A stretch of 64,000 nucleotides of DNA, taken from Klebsiella pneumoniae. Lineage in GTDB: Bacteria > Pseudomonadota > Gammaproteobacteria > Enterobacterales > Enterobacteriaceae. Of this stretch, positions 42,340 through 51,870 are shown one piece after another. Each line of letters opens with the position of its first letter. Within the stretch, counting starts at the first letter, position 1. The position numbers and the translations under genes are program-made. The notes beneath the pieces are model-generated. The model made no database searches. It saw nothing but the letters and a program-made list of their open reading frames with translations, and was not told where the DNA came from. The DNA is taken from the NCBI RefSeq assembly GCF_000742135.1, contig NZ_KN046818.1, positions 5,034,295-5,098,294 of the forward strand, in the 5' to 3' direction.

Positions 42340-43238
42340 TTGCGCACCTCGTCTTTCTCTTCATGCAGATTGTCCTCTTCCTCTTCCGCGCGGTTCGGAC
42401 CGACGCCGACGTAGTGGAAGATACTGGCTGCGAAGGTCGCGGCGAAGCCGACGGCCGCCAGCGGTTTCCAGATGCCTTTCCAGAACTTGACGGTCTGGCT
42501 GATCTCCGGGTTTTCCGGCAGGCCGTGGTACAGATTCGGCTTGTCGGCATGGTGCAGCACGTACATGACGTGGGTGCCACCGACGCCGGCCGGATCGTAC
42601 AGGCCCGCATTGTCATAACCGCGGGTTTTCAGCTCAGCCACGCGTTCGCCGGCCAGCGTTTTCATATCCTCTTTGGAGCCAAAGTGGATTGCGCCGGTCG
42701 GACAGGTTTTCACGCAGGCAGGCTCCTGGCCGACGGTCACGCGGTCTACGCACAGGGTACATTTGTAGACGCGGTTGTCTTCCGGGTTCAGACGCGGTAC
42801 ATCGAACGGACAGCCGGCGATACAGTAGCCGCAGCCGATGCACTGCTCGGACTGGAAGTCGACAATGCCGTTGGCGTACTGAATGATCGCGCCTTCTGAC
42901 GGGCAGGCCTTCAGGCAGCCCGGGTCCGCGCAGTGCATGCAGCCATCCTTGCGGATGAGCCATTCCAGCTTGTCGTTTTGTTCCACCTCCGAGAAGCGCA
43001 TGACCGTCCATGACTTGGCGGTCAGGTCCGCCGGGTTGTCATACACCCCGACATTGTGACCGACTTCATCACGAATATCGTTCCATTCGGAGCAGGCCAC
43101 CTGACAGGCTTTACAGCCGATACAGGTGGTGACGTCGATAAGCTTCGCCACCTCCTGCTGGTGGTCCCGCGCCTGAGGCGCGGGGGTGAAACCGTTAGTC
43201 GCGGAACGACGAATAATATCTTGCGATTGGTAAGCCAT
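42336..43238 (-). CDS. fdoH: FdoH, formate dehydrogenase-O iron-sulfur subunit
   Basis: Periplasmic-side beta subunit with four [4Fe-4S] clusters carrying electrons from FdoG to FdoI. It is 300 aa. Four cysteine sets are visible ([42 protein letters not shown] plus CVKTCP). A single C-terminal membrane anchor lies at about 257-280 ([21 protein letters not shown] region). It lies 12 bp downstream of fdoG. Confidence 0.96.
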   Translation of the reverse strand: MAYQSQDIIRRSATNGFTPAPQARDHQQEVAKLIDVTTCIGCKACQVACSEWNDIRDEVGHNVGVYDNPADLTAKSWTVMRFSEVEQNDKLEWLIRKDGCMHCADPGCLKACPSEGAIIQYANGIVDFQSEQCIGCGYCIAGCPFDVPRLNPEDNRVYKCTLCVDRVTVGQEPACVKTCPTGAIHFGSKEDMKTLAGERVAELKTRGYDNAGLYDPAGVGGTHVMYVLHHADKPNLYHGLPENPEISQTVKFWKGIWKPLAAVGFAATFAASIFHYVGVGPNRAEEEEDNLHEEKDEVRK

Positions 43239-43250
43239 AAGTCGTCTCCG

Positions 43251-46200
43251 TTACACCTTTTCCACGTTCACAAGGAAAGCTTTGAACTCCGGCGTCTGCG
43301 TATTCGCATCACCGACGAACGGCGTCAGGGTATTGGCAATAAAGCCTTTTTTCGCCACGCCCTCATAGCCCCAGTGAATAGGAATGCCGATGGTATCGAT
43401 ATCCTTACCGTCAACTTTCAGCGTGCGAATACGTTTGGTCACCACCGCCTTGGCTTTGATATAGCCGCGGTTGGAGGAAACTTTCACGGTATCGCCGTGG
43501 CCGATGCCGAGCTTATTCGCCAGTTTTTCCCCGATCTCCACGAACTGTTCCGGCTGGGCGATGGCGTTAAGTAGCGCATGCTTGGTCCAGTAGTGGAAGT
43601 GCTCGGTTAGACGGTAAGTGGTGCCGACGTACGGGAACTTCTCGGCCTTACCCATCTGCTCGAGATCGCCTTTGAAGACGCGAGCGGCCGGGTTAGAGAC
43701 CACGTTCGGGTGCAGCGGGTTGGTTCCGAGCGGCGTTTCAAACGGCTCGTAGTGTTCCGGGAAAGGTCCTTCCGCCATCTTGTCGATAGCGAACAGACGG
43801 CCCATCCCTTCCGGCTGCATGATAAACGGACCGACGTCGCTGCCAGGCGCGGCGGCGCTGTAGTCCGGAATATCCACGCCGCCCCATTTGGCGCCGTCCC
43901 ATTTCAGCAACTGACGCTTCGGATCCCACGGTTTACCCTGCGGGTCCGCGGAGGCGCGGTTATACAGGATGCGGCGGTTGAGCGGCCAGGCCCAGGCCCA
44001 GCCCAGGGTATTGCCGAGACCGGATGGATCGGCGTTATCGCGGCGCGCCATCTGGTTACCTTCCGGCGTCCAGCTCCCGGCGAAGATCCAGCAGCCGCTG
44101 GAGGTGGTGCCATCATCTCGCAGCTGCGCAAAGGAGCTCAGCTGTTGGCCTTTCTTGACGATCACCGCGCCGGTTGCCGGGTCGGTGATATCCGCCAGCG
44201 CTTTACCGTTGCTTTCCATCGCCACTTCTTCCGATGCCGGCTCGTGTGGCGTGGAGTAGTTCCACGTCATGTTGAGCACCGGCTCCGGCGCCGGGCCACC
44301 CTCTTCGGCATACATCTTACGCAGGCGAGTGAAGATACCGGCGAGAATTTCACCATCGGTGACGGCGATCCCCGGGGCGTCCGCGCCTTTCCAGTGCCAC
44401 TGCAGCCAGCGGCCGGAGTTGACGATAGACCCATTCTCTTCGGCGAAGCAGGTGGAGGGCAGACGGAACACTTCGGTCTGGATTTTCGCCGGATCGACAT
44501 CGTTCGACTCACCATGGTTTTGCCAGAAGGTGGACGTTTCGGTATTGAGCGGGTCGATAGTCACGAGGAACTTCAGCTTCGACAGGGAAGCGACGACCTT
44601 GTTTTTGTTCGGGAACGAGGCGACCGGGTTAAAGCCCTGGCAAATATAGCCATTCACTTTGCCCTGATTCATCATCTCGAAGTACTGCAGAACGTCGTAG
44701 CTCTTATCCCACTTCGGCAGCCAGTCATAGCCCCAGCTGTTTTCCGCGGTGGCTTTGTCGCCGAAGAAGGCTTTCATCATGGAGACGAAGAACTTCGGAT
44801 AGTTGCCCCAGTAGTTGACCTGGTCTTTCAGCAGCGGCTTCGGCGTGTTAGCCGTCAGGTAGGTCTGCAGGTCGGCCTGTTTTTCGTTCGGCAGCGACAT
44901 GTAGCCTGGCAGGCTGGTGGAGAGCAGGCCGAGGTCGGTCAGACCCTGGATATTGGAGTGGCCGCGCAGGGCGTTGACGCCGCCGCCCGCCATCCCCATG
45001 TTGCCGAGCAGCAGCTGGATCATCGCCATGGTGCGGATATTCTGCGCACCGATGGAGTGCTGGGTCCAGCCGAGAGCGTACAGGAACGATGCGGTCTTAT
45101 CCGGCGCGCTGGTTTCAGCAATGTATTCACAGACTTTGAGGAAGTCGGCCTTCGGCGTACCGCAGATGTTTTCGACCACATCCGGCGTATAGCGGGAAAC
45201 GTGCTGTTTTAGCAGATTCCAGACGCAGCGTGGATGCTGCAGCGTGGTATCGCGTTTGGCGAAGCCGTTTTCATCCAGTTCATAGTTCCAGCTGGTTTTG
45301 TCATACTGGCGTTTTTCGGCATCGTAGCCGCTGAACAGACCATCATCAAAGCTGTAGTCCTCACGCACGATCAGGCTGGCGTTGGTATAGGCTTCGGTGT
45401 ATTCGCGGTTGAATTTTTCGTTATTCAGCAGATACAGGATCACGCCCGACAGGAAGGTAATGTCGGTACCGGAACGAATCGGGGTATAGAAATCAGCCAC
45501 CGACGCCGTACGCGTAAAGCGCGGATCGATAACGATGAGCTTGGCGCCGTTATGAATTTTGGCTTCCATCGCCCAGCGGAACCCCACCGGATGCGCTTCT
45601 GCGGCGTTACCGCCCATCACTACGACCAGGTTGGCGTTTTTAATATCAACCCAGTGGTTGGTCATCGCACCGCGACCAAATGTTGGAGCAAGACTTGCTA
45701 CCGTTGGTCCGTGTCAGACACGCGCCTGGTTATCCACCGCCAGCATCCCGAGGGCGCGGGTGAATTTTTGCGTTAAATAGCCGGTTTCGTTACTGGAGGC
45801 GGAGGCGCACAGCATCCCGGTAGTCAACCAGCGGTTGACGGTGGTGCCGGCGTCGTTTTGCGCGATAAAGTTGGCGTCGCGGTCCTCTTTCATCAGCTTG
45901 GCGATGCGATCGAACGCTTCGTCCCAACTGATTTGCTGCCATTTATCGGAGCCTGGCGCGCGATATTCCGGGAATTTCAGGCGGCTTTCAGAATGGATAA
46001 AGTCCACCAGACCAGCCCCTTTCGGACAGAGCGCACCACGGTTGACCGGATGATCCGGATCGCCTTCGATATGGAAAATGGATGCTTTGGCGTTTTTCGC
46101 GCCGTCGCCGAGGCTATACATCAACAGCCCACAGCCGACAGAACAGTATGTGCAGGTGTTACGGGTTTCGCGCGTGCGCAGCAATTTGTACTGCCGTGTC

Positions 46201-46301
46201 TCCGCGAGCGCAGTTGCCGGGGCAAAGCCCAGCGCTGCTGCCGTGGTTCCCGCCATACCGCCAGCGCAGATCTTAAAGAACTGCCTTCTGCTGACCTGCA
46301 T
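43251..46301 (-). CDS. fdoG: FdoG, selenocysteine-containing formate dehydrogenase-O alpha subunit
   Basis: Catalytic bis-MGD molybdoenzyme that oxidises formate to CO2. It is 1016 residues when the in-frame UGA (45714-45716) is read as selenocysteine at position 196, in DNQARV-U-HGPTVASLAPTFGRG. Without recoding the gene would appear as two frames, 43251-45665 and 45714-46301. The N-terminus has a Tat signal (SRRQFFK), and a [4Fe-4S] motif CTYCSVGCGLL with CPKGA follows. It heads fdoGHI-fdhE and is divergent from fdhD. Expression needs SelB and the stem-loop after the UGA. Confidence 0.96.
45672..45716 (-). promoter_or_regulatory. Bacterial SECIS element of fdoG
   Basis: Right after the UGA, the minus strand can fold GGTAGCA...TGCTCC with an apical AAGTCT loop inside a longer GGACCAAC/TTTGGTCG stem. 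This agrees with SelB-binding SECIS hairpins, whose loop carries the GU recognised by SelB. Confidence 0.8.
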
Positions 46302-46457
46302 GGTTCGCTCCTTGTTTCGACATTGTCACATGTAGTTATTTGCTTTGCGGTGAAGGCCGCAAAGGTTCAGAATTAGGGCAAATTTCCCTCATTCCTGAAG
46401 GGATAAAAACAGAATACCACATTGTGTGTATGCCTGTTCCAATACGGTTAAAGCAAA

Positions 46458-47294
46458 GTGAACAAGAAGCCTCTCGAACAAATCAAAAATGTGACGAATG
46501 TCACAGGATATCGCCAGGTCTCCCTCTGGAAACGCGAGGATCTGCAACACCCTCAGCCAGATGAGTTAGCGGAAGAGGTGCCCGTCGCGCTGGTCTACAA
46601 CGGTATCTCTCACGTGGTGATGATGGCCTCCCCGAAAGATCTGGAGCAATTCGCCGTCGGCTTCTCCTTATCCGAAGGGATTATCGAGCACCGGCGGGAG
46701 ATTTTCGGCATGGACGTGGTAGCGGTGTGCAACGGCCTTGAGGTGCAGATTGAGCTCTCCAGCCGGCGTTTTATGGGCCTCAAAGCCCGGCGTCGCGCGC
46801 TGGCCGGGCGCACCGGCTGCGGCGTATGCGGCGTCGAGCAGCTCAATGATATTGGTAAGCCGGTCCAGCCGCTGCCGTTCACTCAGTCGTTCGATTTAGC
46901 CAATCTCGATCAGGCCCTGGCGCATCTTAACGACTTTCAACCGGTTGGCCGGCTCACCGGCTGTACTCACGCGGCCGCGTGGGTCCGGTTGACGGGCGAA
47001 CTGGCGGGCGGGTTTGAAGACGTTGGCCGGCATGTCGCCCTGGATAAATTGCTGGGCCGGCGGGCGGAAGTCGGCGAGGGGTGGCAGCATGGCGCCGCGC
47101 TGGTCTCCAGCCGCGCCAGCTATGAAATGGTGCAGAAGGCCGCGATGTGCGGCGTCGAGATCCTGTTCGCGGTCTCGGCGGCCACCACCTTAGCAGTGGA
47201 AGTTGCCGAGCGCTGCAATCTGACGCTGGTGGGCTTTTGCAAGCCGGGCAGGGCGACAGTTTACACCCATCCGCAGCGTTTAATTGCGGGTTAA
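46458..47294 (+). CDS. fdhD: FdhD, sulfurtransferase for formate dehydrogenase
   Basis: Transfers sulfur from IscS to the molybdenum cofactor of formate dehydrogenases, needed for their activity. It is 278 aa. The catalytic cysteine pair is [13 protein letters not shown] (about residues 117-129). Further family motifs are [10 protein letters not shown] and [14 protein letters not shown]. It starts with GTG at 46458 ([12 protein letters not shown]), the frame upstream having no other start. It is divergent from fdoG across 156 bp. Confidence 0.96.
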   Translation: MNKKPLEQIKNVTNVTGYRQVSLWKREDLQHPQPDELAEEVPVALVYNGISHVVMMASPKDLEQFAVGFSLSEGIIEHRREIFGMDVVAVCNGLEVQIELSSRRFMGLKARRRALAGRTGCGVCGVEQLNDIGKPVQPLPFTQSFDLANLDQALAHLNDFQPVGRLTGCTHAAAWVRLTGELAGGFEDVGRHVALDKLLGRRAEVGEGWQHGAALVSSRASYEMVQKAAMCGVEILFAVSAATTLAVEVAERCNLTLVGFCKPGRATVYTHPQRLIAG

Positions 47295-47422
47295 ATATTG
47301 GTCAATAAATTTGAACAATGACAGCAAATCCTTCCGCTTTTTGTTTAGCGATGTGCGGGATACTATTTAACACATCAAGGCACAGCGCCTTATCTAAACA
47401 ACTAAATGAAAGGGTTTATATC

Positions 47423-47635
47423 ATGAAAAGCATCAAAACTTTTGTCGCAGTAATCGCTATGGCCGCCTCTTTCGCTTCCTTCGCTGCTGAAACCGTGACC
47501 GCAACCGCCTCCACAATGGACGGCGCGGAAGCGAAAATCGCCGCACAGGCGCAGGCTGCCGGCGCTTCGTCTTACAAAATCACCGAAGCGTTTACCGGCA
47601 ACCGCGTGCATATGACTGCCGAACTGAACAAATAA
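47423..47635 (+). CDS. Small secreted DUF1471 (YhcN/BhsA-type) protein
   Basis: A 70-aa protein with a clear Sec signal peptide (MKSIKTFVAVIAMAASFASFA, cleavage before AETVTATA) and a single DUF1471/YdgH-BhsA-McbA-like domain of about 48 residues, including the family-like AAGASSYKITEAFTGNRVHMTAELNK ending (positions 45-70). Members are periplasmic or outer-surface proteins tied to stress and biofilm. GAAAGGG precedes the ATG at 47423; the longer frame from 47318 has no signal. It is monocistronic, with a terminator directly after. I do not know a specific symbol. Confidence 0.85.
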   Translation: MKSIKTFVAVIAMAASFASFAAETVTATASTMDGAEAKIAAQAQAAGASSYKITEAFTGNRVHMTAELNK

Positions 47636-47654
47636 GCGTATAGCAACTGTCGAA

Positions 47655-47682
47655 AGAGCGCCTCAGGGCGCTTTTTTTGTTT
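47655..47682 (+). terminator. Terminator after the DUF1471 gene
   Basis: AGCGCC/GGCGCT stem followed by seven T residues, 20 bp past the stop. Confidence 0.88.
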
Positions 47683-48037
47683 TCGTTTTCCGCTTCCCGT
47701 CTCTGCGAAATTTGCCAATATTTTCCTCTGCTACGAAAAAAATGTGGCTCTAATCACGTTTCCGTTCTTTTCTTGAATCCTCCTTTTTATGGCAAAGGAA
47801 AGGTCAGCACGCCTGAATATCTCGATTTTTTAACGCCATGAAATTTAAAGATATTAAAAACAGAAAGCGATGGAGATCACTCTCTTTAAATGGGATATGT
47901 ATCACAAAAATAGGTGTTTCGCCGTACCTGTCAACTATTCACTGCGGTAATTTAATACGCATTATGTGATCTTCATTGCAAATAGAAGGCTTGTACTCAG
48001 GGAAAAATGTTGTCAGGCAAATGAGCGAGGATGCGTC
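47683..48037. other. Upstream region of the sugar cluster
   Basis: 355 bp with no credible gene, visibly more A/T-rich than the surroundings. It contains a near-consensus CRP site (47891-47906) and TA-rich candidates for a -10 at about 47930-47936 or 47953-47958. GAGGATGCGTC just before ATG 48038 provides the ribosome-binding site. No regulator gene is adjacent. Confidence 0.55.
47891..47906. promoter_or_regulatory. CRP-binding site candidate
   Basis: TGGGATATGTATCACA has one mismatch to TGTGA-N6-TCACA, with A/T flanks (AAA on both sides) as in strong CRP sites. It is centred 139 bp upstream of the first gene of the PTS cluster, so catabolite control is likely. Confidence 0.65.
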
Positions 48038-49018
48038 ATGAAAATTGGTATCGTTATTAGCGGCGGGGATGTTTCTGGAATGAATAATTTTATATTCCAG
48101 ATAGCCAGGCAGGCTAATGCTGATATCACGCTGTTTAATGGCGGTATTCCAGGGCTACTGGAGAAAAGTCATCAGGATATGGCGTGGCGCGATCTGGTTG
48201 ATTATTCAATTACCGCGGTGCCGATCATTACCTCGGGGCGAACCAGTCGCAAACTGCAGCGCAGTGAATATGAAAGCATTGCTAAAAAACTTAAATCTCT
48301 GCGTATTGATGTGCTCATTATGGCCGGGGGGGATGGCAGCCTGCAGTTTCTGAATACCCTTAGTGAATTTGAGATTAATTGCTTTGGTGTGGGAATGACT
48401 ATCGATAATGATGTGTATGGCAGTGATTATACGATTGGTTTTTCCACGGCCTGTGAGCAAATTATTAAAGAAGTCTCTCGTTTAAGAAATACCGGAAGAG
48501 CGCTGCCCGGTCGGGTTTTTATGGTTGAGATATTAGGAGGCTATTGTGGAGAACTAACGTTGCAGTCCGCCATTAAATGTAATGCGGATATTGCCCTGAT
48601 CCCGGAGGCACAGATGCCGTTGGCCGTGCTCGCGGAACGGATTACCCGGAAGCTGAGTACGCAGAATAGCGTCGTTATCCTCTGCTCAGAAGGCTATACC
48701 AAAGAGTACTCTCCTGGCTTTCAGGGGGCGATTGATACCATGATTAAACAGCTGGAACCACAAATAGGTGTCCGTATCCGTAAAACGATCGTCGGCTATG
48801 GTTTACGCAGCGGTGATCCAACCTGCGAAGAGATTTATCAGGGCACTATTATGGCCAGTGAAGTGGTTCGCTGTATTCAGTCAGGTATGAAAAATAAAGC
48901 CATAATAATTAATTCCAGTAACAAACCTATTCCGATTGATTTAGTCAGTATGAAAAAACGTCTGGTCGATACTGAAGGACATCATTATAAACTTGCCAAG
49001 CAACTCAATATTATTTGA
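48038..49018 (+). CDS. Divergent phosphofructokinase-like sugar-phosphate kinase
   Basis: A 326-aa ATP-type PFK-family protein. Conserved: ISGGDVSGMN (8-17), GGDGS (97-101; the Gly typical of ATP users), TIDND (121-125, catalytic base Asp123), Arg159 and YCGEL. Changed against E. coli PfkA: PGTIDND is GMTIDND, Arg171 is Gly168, and the fructose-6-phosphate ligand His249 aligns with Tyr254. These changes sit in the sugar-phosphate site and suggest a different ketose phosphate. The start is ATG 48038 after GAGG; the frame from 47966 adds a Cys-rich stretch without homology. It is the first gene of a seven-gene cluster and is low in G+C by eye. Confidence 0.82.
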   Translation: MKIGIVISGGDVSGMNNFIFQIARQANADITLFNGGIPGLLEKSHQDMAWRDLVDYSITAVPIITSGRTSRKLQRSEYESIAKKLKSLRIDVLIMAGGDGSLQFLNTLSEFEINCFGVGMTIDNDVYGSDYTIGFSTACEQIIKEVSRLRNTGRALPGRVFMVEILGGYCGELTLQSAIKCNADIALIPEAQMPLAVLAERITRKLSTQNSVVILCSEGYTKEYSPGFQGAIDTMIKQLEPQIGVRIRKTIVGYGLRSGDPTCEEIYQGTIMASEVVRCIQSGMKNKAIIINSSNKPIPIDLVSMKKRLVDTEGHHYKLAKQLNII

Positions 49019-49029
49019 GGAGACCCTCA

Positions 49030-49344
49030 ATGCTGAAAATTTTATGCGTATGTGGCTGCGGCCTCGGTTCAAGCTTTGCCATTGAAATGACGGCGAAGGC
49101 AGTTTTAAAGAAGCTGGAAATTCCCGCTCATATTGAACACACCACCGTTTCCGAAGCTGGGGCCTTTAAATCAGATATGATTCTGACGCAAAAAACCTTT
49201 GCCGACATCTTAACTGCCGATGCCAGCGAAGAAGAAATTAAACGTGTTGTGGTGTTGAATAAACTTACTGATAAAGAGGAGATTGAAACTAAGATCGTCG
49301 CATTCTTAAAAGAACGTCATCTGAAGGTGGCTGATTATGAATAG
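49030..49344 (+). CDS. PTS sugar transporter EIIB (UlaB/SgaB type)
   Basis: Cytoplasmic phosphocarrier of the ascorbate-type PTS family, 104 aa. The P-loop-like CVCGCGLGSSFAIEM at residues 6-20 holds the phosphorylated Cys (Cys8 by comparison with CGnGqGSS of UlaB). It accepts phosphate from the EIIA at 51871-52308 and passes it to sugar crossing the EIIC. The start ATG 49030 is preceded by GAGGAGACC. Its stop overlaps the EIIC start by 8 bp, implying coupling. Confidence 0.85.
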   Translation: MLKILCVCGCGLGSSFAIEMTAKAVLKKLEIPAHIEHTTVSEAGAFKSDMILTQKTFADILTADASEEEIKRVVVLNKLTDKEEIETKIVAFLKERHLKVADYE

Positions 49345-50704
49345 CTTCGTGGCGTTTATCGTTAAGGATTTACTCGGCCAGGCATCCATTCTTATTGCTT
49401 TTATTGCCATGCTTGGCCTGATCCTGCAAAAGAAATCGCCAGGCAAAACCGCGGAAGGGACATTTAAAACGCTGCTCGGTTTCTTAATTATGATGGCCGG
49501 GATAAACATCATTGTCGCCACGCTGACCTTCCTGAATGATATCTTCACCCAGGGATTTGGCATGAAAGGCTATATTACCGATGTGGCCGCCATCGCTGGG
49601 TTAGCGAATCGGGAATTAGGTTCGGAGGTGGCGCTGACGCTGCTGGTGATCTTTGCCGTCAATATTATTATCGCCCGGCTGACGCCGCTGAAATATATTT
49701 TTCTGACCGGCCAGGCGCTGCTGTGGATGGCGACGATCGGCGCCGTGATTGGCTATAAGTCCGGGCTCACCGGCGTACCGCTGATTTTAACCGGGGGCAT
49801 CTTCGGCGGCGTGATGGCGGTGTTAATGCCGGCCCTGGCGCAGCCGGTGGTCAGGCGCATTACCGGGTCTGACGATGTGGCCCTGGGGCACTTCTGTACT
49901 ATCGGCTATCTGGTGCAGGCTGCGGTCGCTAAAGTTGTCGGCAAAGGCTCTCGCTCCACGGAAGATCTCGAACTGCCTGATAACTTTAAGTTTCTGCAGG
50001 ATACCTATCTGGCCATGGCGGTGGTGATGGTGCCGATGTATCTCATCCCGGCTATCGCGGCGGGGCCTCAGTACATCGCGCAGTTCTCCGGCGGCATTAA
50101 TTACCTGATGTATGCCTTCATGCAGTCCATTCAGTTTGTCGCCGGGGTCTTTGTCCTCTATAGCGGCGTGCGTTTATTACTCAATGAGCTGGTGCCGGCT
50201 TTTCGCGGTATCGCGATGCGTATTGTCCCGGATGCAAAGCCCGCTCTCGATTGCCCGGTGCTATTTCCCTATGCACCGAATGCGGTGATTGTTGGATTTC
50301 TGGCAACGACTGTCGGCTCGATTATCGGCATGCTGGTTTTCCCGATGTTCGGCCTGGCGATGATTCTCCCCGGGCTGTTAACCAACTTTTTCGCCGGCGG
50401 TACGGCAGGGGTATTTGGCAATGCGCTGGGCGGACGTCGCGGGGCGATGATCGGCGGGGTGATTCACGGCCTGTTTATCACATTTCTGCCGGCCATTCTG
50501 GTACCCATGCTGGAGAGCTACGGCTTTACGGGCGTCACCTTCAGCGATTCAGACGTCATCAGCTCCGGTCTGGTATTAGGCCACGCCTTCCAGAATAACT
50601 GGCTCTTTGTCGCCTTGTTTATTGTGTTTGTCGCCGCACTGGCATGGTTTGTAAACGGTAAATCCGCTAAGCCGAAAGGGGAAAGTGTTCATGAGTCTGT
50701 ATAA
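49337..50704 (+). CDS. PTS sugar transporter EIIC (UlaA/SgaT type)
   Basis: Inner-membrane sugar-translocating subunit, 455 aa (UlaA about 465) with roughly 11 hydrophobic segments. The start MNSFVAFIVKDLLGQASILIA and the segments LLGFLIMMAGINI and FFAGGTAGVFGNALGGRRGAMIGG (about 354-377) are typical of SgaT/UlaA proteins. It works with the IIB directly upstream and the IIA three genes downstream. Its 3' end overlaps the aldolase start by 14 bp. The substrate cannot be read from the sequence; the family includes ascorbate but the neighbouring catabolic genes do not fit ascorbate. Confidence 0.86.
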   Translation: MNSFVAFIVKDLLGQASILIAFIAMLGLILQKKSPGKTAEGTFKTLLGFLIMMAGINIIVATLTFLNDIFTQGFGMKGYITDVAAIAGLANRELGSEVALTLLVIFAVNIIIARLTPLKYIFLTGQALLWMATIGAVIGYKSGLTGVPLILTGGIFGGVMAVLMPALAQPVVRRITGSDDVALGHFCTIGYLVQAAVAKVVGKGSRSTEDLELPDNFKFLQDTYLAMAVVMVPMYLIPAIAAGPQYIAQFSGGINYLMYAFMQSIQFVAGVFVLYSGVRLLLNELVPAFRGIAMRIVPDAKPALDCPVLFPYAPNAVIVGFLATTVGSIIGMLVFPMFGLAMILPGLLTNFFAGGTAGVFGNALGGRRGAMIGGVIHGLFITFLPAILVPMLESYGFTGVTFSDSDVISSGLVLGHAFQNNWLFVALFIVFVAALAWFVNGKSAKPKGESVHESV

Positions 50705-51533
50705 TTTTAATGAGATTTTAAAAATCGCTCAGGAAAGAGATTTTAAAGCGATTGGCTCGTTTAACTTGCACTGTATTGAGATGTTACCGGCTTTTTTCAA
50801 AGCCGCGCAAAACAGCCGCAGCCCATTAATGATCCAAATATCAACCGGTACCGCAGAGTATCTGGGGTATCGGTTACTGGTCGATGCCGTGCGTTCATTA
50901 GCAGACAGTGAAAATATCCCGACCTGCCTGCATCTCGATCACTGCTCCGATATTAAAGCCATCGAGACGGCAATGAATGCGGGCTTTTCTTCGGTGATGT
51001 ACGACGGGTCTCACTTAAGCCTCGAGGAAAATATCGGTAACACGCGGATTGTGGTGGAAATGGCCCGGCCGCGGAATATTACGGTAGAAGGTGAGCTGGG
51101 GGCGATCGGCGGGTCAGAGGATGGAAAAGCGGTGGCTGCCGAAGATATCTGTTTTACTACCGTCGAAGACGCGACGCGTTTTGTGAAGGAGACACAGGTC
51201 GATATGCTGGCCGTCTCGGTGGGCACTGTGCATGGCCTGTACACCGGTAAAGCGCAGATACAGCATGCGCGGCTGAAGGCGATAAGCGAAGCGACGGGCG
51301 TGCCGCTGGTGCTGCATGGCGGCACAGGTGTCAGCGATGAGGATATGCGGCTGGCCGTCACCGAAGGGATTAATAAAGTGAACGTCGGAACGGAAATGAA
51401 CGTGCAGTGGGTCGATCGCTGTAAATCAACGTTTGAGAAAGGAAAAGTAAATGACAGCGTACGGAAATTTTTAATTCCCGCCAACCAGGCAGTGACTGCC
51501 GTATTAATGGAAAAAATGGCGCTATTTAAATAG
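50691..51533 (+). CDS. Class II ketose-bisphosphate aldolase (GatY/KbaY/Fba family)
   Basis: Zn2+-dependent aldolase, 280 aa. Visible are the catalytic Asp83 and Zn ligand His84 in HLDHCSD, Glu residues in VEGELGAIGGSEDG (132-145), Zn ligands His181 (GTVHGLYTG) and His209 (VLHGGTG), and the phosphate/DHAP site NKVNVGTEM (228-236). The family cleaves fructose- or tagatose-1,6-bisphosphate to DHAP and glyceraldehyde 3-phosphate. Coupled with the PFK-like kinase it would complete a kinase-aldolase route. The start is ATG 50691 after AAAGGGGAAAG; an in-frame GTG at 50685 is less likely. Confidence 0.85.
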   Translation: MSLYNFNEILKIAQERDFKAIGSFNLHCIEMLPAFFKAAQNSRSPLMIQISTGTAEYLGYRLLVDAVRSLADSENIPTCLHLDHCSDIKAIETAMNAGFSSVMYDGSHLSLEENIGNTRIVVEMARPRNITVEGELGAIGGSEDGKAVAAEDICFTTVEDATRFVKETQVDMLAVSVGTVHGLYTGKAQIQHARLKAISEATGVPLVLHGGTGVSDEDMRLAVTEGINKVNVGTEMNVQWVDRCKSTFEKGKVNDSVRKFLIPANQAVTAVLMEKMALFK

Positions 51534-51591
51534 CGTTTTTACCGACACATATCTTTTGTTGCCTTGTCTTCCGCCAGGGAGGGAGCTTGCT

Positions 51592-51861
51592 ATGTTTGAA
51601 TCATTGAAAACGCTGTGGAAAAAAGAGCAAAACCCGCTGCAGGATTATGATCAACAGTCCCGTCAGCTGGCGGAAGAGATCGCCAGACTGGAAGGCGAAT
51701 TACAGCGCCAGCCCGATAATAGCGACGTGCAAAAAACATTGATGTTGACTTACAACCGGGCATTATCGGTATATGCCAAAAGTAAGAGCCACCGGCAGGA
51801 TATCGATGCGCTGTTTCTGCAGATTGATAATTTACGCAATATTATTCGCCGCAATATCTAG
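51592..51861 (+). CDS. Small coiled-coil protein within the PTS cluster
   Basis: An 89-aa hydrophilic protein of unrecognised family. It begins MFESLKTLWKKEQNPLQDYD, then a heptad-like helix (QQSRQLAEEIARLEGELQRQ, residues 21-40) and a second helical stretch to the basic end NLRNIIRRNI. There is no signal peptide, membrane segment or cysteine. AGGGAGCTTGCT precedes ATG 51592, a good ribosome-binding site, so the longer frame from 51556 is not needed. It lies 58 bp after the aldolase and 9 bp before the EIIA. A role as an accessory or assembly factor is only a guess. Confidence 0.7.
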   Translation: MFESLKTLWKKEQNPLQDYDQQSRQLAEEIARLEGELQRQPDNSDVQKTLMLTYNRALSVYAKSKSHRQDIDALFLQIDNLRNIIRRNI

Positions 51862-51870
51862 GAACAGAGA

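Noticed and set aside
43710-45212. 500-codon plus-strand frame opposite fdoG
   Set aside because: It is the mirror of a high-G+C gene with strong codon bias, low-complexity in His/Arg/Gly/Val, with no ribosome-binding site or recognisable domain.
43251-46301. fdoG as a pseudogene split by a stop codon
   Set aside because: The only internal stop is the UGA at the selenocysteine position with a SECIS hairpin after it; the frame and length are exact.
47966-48037. Upstream start for the PFK-like gene (Cys-rich 24-residue extension)
   Set aside because: ATG 48038 gives the canonical KIGIVISGG N-terminus and has GAGG in front; the extension has no counterpart in the family.
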